Shown here: positions 62,501-64,000 of the stretch, piece after piece | Numbering within the stretch: the first letter of the stretch is position 1 | Layout: each line of letters opens with the position of its first letter | Assembly (NCBI RefSeq): GCF_004571025.1 | Contig: NZ_SPQT01000001.1 | Coordinates: 682,001-746,000 of the forward strand | Direction of reading: 5' to 3' | Source of the DNA: Bradyrhizobium niftali | GTDB lineage: Bacteria > Pseudomonadota > Alphaproteobacteria > Rhizobiales > Xanthobacteraceae | DNA length: 64,000 bases | Notes under the pieces: model-generated | Database searches by the model: none | What the model was told of the DNA's origin: nothing | What the model saw: only the letters and a program-made list of their open reading frames with translations | Translations under genes and position numbers: made by a program

Positions 62501-64000
62501 CCGGTTGGAAGTACAGCCGGGTATTGGCATCCGCCGCCAGCAGCAGCGCCGAGGTGTTCGTCACCGTCCCGACTGCCGTCCAGCTGGTGCCGCCATTGGT
62601 GGAGTAGAACCAGCTCCCGTGGGCGGTGTCGGTGGCCGTCAGTGCAAGACCGGTGACTGCGCCGCTGTCCACATCAGTGACGTTGTTCACGCCACCGGAC
62701 AACGAGACCAGGCTCGACACCAGGGTGCCGACCGCTCCGCTCGGCACTCCCCCGTCCTCGTTCTCCGCCGTCAGCACAGGCGTCTGCGCCGCGTTCAATA
62801 CCGGCGCGTCGTTGACCGGCGTCACATTGATCGTGTCGGTCACGGCCACGCTGTTGGCGGCCCCGTCATTGGTGATGATGGTGACAGTGCGGGCCAGGCC
62901 CGACGGGTTATCACTGGTGTTGAGGTAGGTCACCGAGTCCAGAGCGGTCTGGTAGTTCGCGACGCTGGATGAACCCGTCAAGGTGAGCGTCCCGGTCGCC
63001 GCGTTGAACGATCCGGTGATGCCATTCTGGTTGGTAAAGCCCAGCACATCCTGGCCGTTGACGTAATTGCCGGTGATCTGCACCGTCGCCGAGGACAGAT
63101 TGGCGCTGTCGACGTCGGACACCGTCAGCGCCGGATCGATCGCGGTGGCGGCCTGGTTTTCCGTATAGTTCAGCGTATGACCCACGACGACGACCGGCGC
63201 GTCGTTGACCGGCGTCACATTGATCGTGTCGGTCACGGCCAGGCTGTTGGCGGACCCGTCATTGGTGATGATGGTGACCGTGCGGGCCAGGCCCGACGGG
63301 TTATCACTGGTGTTGAGGTAGGTCACCGAGTCCAGCGCGGTCTGGTAGTTCGCGACACTGGATGAACCGGTCAAAGTGAGCGTCCCGGTCGCTGCGTTGA
63401 ACGATCCGGTGATGCCATTCTGGTTGGTAAAGCCCAGCACATCCTGGCCGTTGACGTAATTGCCGGTGATCTGCACCGTCGCCGAGGACAGATTGGCGTT
63501 GTCGACGTCGGACACCGTCAGCGCCGGGTCGATCGCGGTGGCGGCCTGGTTTTCCGTGTAGTTCAGCGCATGACCAGCGACGACCACCGGGGCGTCGTTG
63601 GTGCCGGTCAGCGTGATCGTCAGCGTTGCACCCGAGGTGGCGCCATGCTCGTCGGTGACGGTGTAGTTCGCCACCACATCGGCCGTGGCGCCCTGTGCCA
63701 GGTGCTGGTAGGCCGGATTGCCGGCATCGAGGCTGTAGCTGCCGTCCGGGTTGATCGTCAGGCCGGCGACCGCGCCGGTCTGCGCATAGGTCAGGATGGC
63801 GCCGTCATCGACGTCGCTGTCGTTGCTCGCGACGCTGCCGGTGATGGTGCTGTCTTCCAGGCCTGCGTTGGTGTCGGCCACCGCGACCGGGGCGTCGTTG
63901 GTGCCGGTCAGGGTGATGGTCAGCGACGCGCCCGAGGTTGCGCCGTGCTCGTCGGTGACGGTGTAGTTCGCCACCACATCGGTGGTCGCGCCCTGCGCCA
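59547..64000 (-). CDS. Giant repeat-rich adhesin with VCBS/cadherin-like domains, C-terminal part
   Basis: The frame is open to the right edge, so the true start lies beyond it; about 1484 residues are visible. From the edge: VCBS-type ~100-residue repeats (VANYTVTDEHGATSGA, LTITLTGTNDAPV), two near-identical 131-residue cadherin-like domains (HALNYTENQAATAIDPALTV), a third domain, two near-identical 156-residue domains (FSGNFSDATDQVSGGSSANT), then GDDNLTGSSGHDLFVFSQPI, an RTX-like calcium-binding end, and a long Thr/Asn/Gly-rich beta-helix-like tail ending SYHDFHLA. This is the plan of a type I secreted surface adhesin. No secretion genes are next to it in view. Confidence 0.88.
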   Translation of the reverse strand, partial: AQGATTDVVANYTVTDEHGATSGASLTITLTGTNDAPVAVADTNAGLEDSTITGSVASNDSDVDDGAILTYAQTGAVAGLTINPDGSYSLDAGNPAYQHLAQGATADVVANYTVTDEHGATSGATLTITLTGTNDAPVVVAGHALNYTENQAATAIDPALTVSDVDNANLSSATVQITGNYVNGQDVLGFTNQNGITGSFNAATGTLTLTGSSSVANYQTALDSVTYLNTSDNPSGLARTVTIITNDGSANSLAVTDTINVTPVNDAPVVVVGHTLNYTENQAATAIDPALTVSDVDSANLSSATVQITGNYVNGQDVLGFTNQNGITGSFNAATGTLTLTGSSSVANYQTALDSVTYLNTSDNPSGLARTVTIITNDGAANSVAVTDTINVTPVNDAPVLNAAQTPVLTAENEDGGVPSGAVGTLVSSLVSLSGGVNNVTDVDSGAVTGLALTATDTAHGSWFYSTNGGTSWTAVGTVTNTSALLLAADANTRLYFQPAADFNGTDTNAITFRAWDQTSGAAGTKVDASTNGGTTAFSTATDTANIVINPVNDAPIASGSATLAAINEDTATPAGATVTSLFSGNFSDATDQVSGGSSANTFAGIAISSYTVDATKGNWQYSTNGGGSWTSLGNETTSAALTLNASDMLRFLPAANYNGSATALSANLIESGQSITSGATINLTGATGGSTHISSGTVALSETITAVNDAPIASGSATLPAINEDMAAPAGATVNSLFSGNFSDTADQVSGGSSANTFAGIAISSYTVDATKGNWQYSTNGGGSWTTLGNETTSAALTLNATDMLRFVPAANYNGSATALSANLIESGQTITSGASVNLTGATGGTTHISSGTVPLSETVSAVNDAPVNTVPATSVNAGNGSGTATFSGASLISISDVDAGNGSVTVSLSLGASAQSSTGILTLATTTGLAFNAGANATKAMTFTGTITDINNALNGMVFSGGSNNSTRTLTITTNDNGNSGSGGGLTDVDTVSVVKGNGSTTITPAGIAGEAINLALADQSIDHLVAVTANVSGIPSGWTLSEGAVNSDGSWTVVTNHIASLAITSPSNYTGALVLDVTETWINADGSAGAAIVADNIEVYAQGSPIFALSGDDNLTGSSGHDLFVFSQPIGHDVIYDFAAASDQIDLIGYANFTDFGDIQSHMTDDAAGNAVVTLADGQSITLKGVDALSLTADDFVFDQTPVTENAGHMVISDGAILPLSGIIDNTGTIELNSTGSGTDLELIEHGITLQGHGQVVLSDSSQNLITGTVSDVMLTNVDNTISGAGHLGDGVMVLVNEGTIIATGTNALDIDTGANAVTNTGTIEATGTGGLVVHSDVVNTGLLWANDGNVTIDGNVSGNGSALISGTATLEFAHASAENTTFATGATGTLILGDSFNFSGTVSGMSADDHIDLLDFNFANAPTLNYTPNADNSGGTLSIADGSHTANIALLGSFDPTGFQIEADKTTGTLVSYHDFHLA
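61404..62339 (-). repeat. Two tandem 468-bp repeats in the adhesin gene
   Basis: The segments starting at 61404 and 61872 are nearly identical over 468 bp (156 codons), judged by shared text such as the GTTGACT start and ATGTGCGTG; a third copy start is seen at 62340 but diverges. Differences are mostly single bases, indicating recent duplication or gene conversion. Confidence 0.85.
62811..63596 (-). repeat. Two tandem 393-bp repeats in the adhesin gene
   Basis: Units start at 62811 and 63204 (GTTGACCGGCGTCACATTG) and are near-identical over 393 bp (131 codons), with scattered single-base changes. Confidence 0.85.
63600..64000 (-). repeat. 300-bp VCBS repeat array reaching the window edge
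   Basis: A unit starting at 63601 (GTGCCGGTCAGCGTGATCG) recurs at 63901 with few changes, giving a 100-residue period. The array continues beyond the window, so copy number is unknown. Confidence 0.8.

Noticed and set aside
61668..62972. 434-codon plus-strand open frame
   Set aside because: Antisense to the adhesin repeats; its own repetitiveness only mirrors the repeats of the real gene.
59547..64000. Possible CRISPR or satellite array from the regular repeats
   Set aside because: Periods of 300-468 bp are whole coding domains in frame with an adhesin; no short repeat-spacer pattern exists.

Overview
The window is a high-GC chromosomal stretch that looks like a Bradyrhizobium-type alphaproteobacterium. 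This is inferred from GC content, gene families and protein style (paired NarL-type regulators, a Tad pilus locus, fused LivHM permeases, PTS-dependent dihydroxyacetone kinase); no marker gene is present. I see no tRNA, rRNA, CRISPR array, integrase or complete insertion sequence.

Layout. 1-3.9 kb: an RND efflux adaptor (5' end cut by the window edge) and its inner-membrane pump. 4.0-6.8 kb: arginine/ornithine antiporter and arginine deiminase. 7.0-8.1 kb: a predicted outer-membrane barrel and a small exported protein. 8.5-11.2 kb: a soluble PAS histidine kinase followed by two paralogous NarL/FixJ-type response regulators. 11.2-13.2 kb: a GlxA-like AraC regulator divergent from a dienelactone-hydrolase-family gene. 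13.4-17.2 kb: decayed DNA, with an N-terminally deleted carbamoyltransferase joined to a truncated membrane protein carrying five 46-residue repeats, and an amiC remnant. 18.2-30.6 kb: a complete Tad/Flp pilus locus (flp, cpaA, cpaB, cpaE, cpaF, tadB, tadC, a membrane methyltransferase, two TadE-like and one TadG-like proteins, cpaC, a lipoprotein, tadD). 31-34.3 kb: a second decayed zone with two micro-ORFs, an IS5-type transposase scrap, fused remnants of sxtJ and a DUF5989 gene, and an SGNH-hydrolase-like gene.

34.3-48.4 kb is a catabolic block: an ALDH7-type dehydrogenase, a LysR regulator, a DAO-type FAD oxidase, a branched-chain-amino-acid-type ABC importer, an XRE-cupin regulator, an ornithine-cyclodeaminase-family reductase, and a 1105-residue fusion of a molybdopterin enzyme with a flavin/2Fe-2S reductase. 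The first three genes match the known amaB/amaA logic for L-pipecolate (lysine) breakdown. A shared dyad, TCATTC-N7-GAATGA, precedes both the LysR and the ALDH genes.

48.9-59.0 kb is one long operon: a sugar-type ABC importer (binding protein, two permeases, a 70-residue membrane protein, two unlike ATPases) followed by DhaL, DhaM, HPr, Enzyme I, a small HTH-like protein and DhaK. It appears to import a small polyol or ketose by ABC transport and phosphorylate it with PEP through a private PTS relay. A promoter with an overlapping GTTTAGTA/TACTAAAC dyad precedes it. 59.1-59.5 kb holds a frameshifted gene remnant. From 59.5 kb to the right edge lies the C-terminal part of a very large repeat-rich adhesin on the minus strand.
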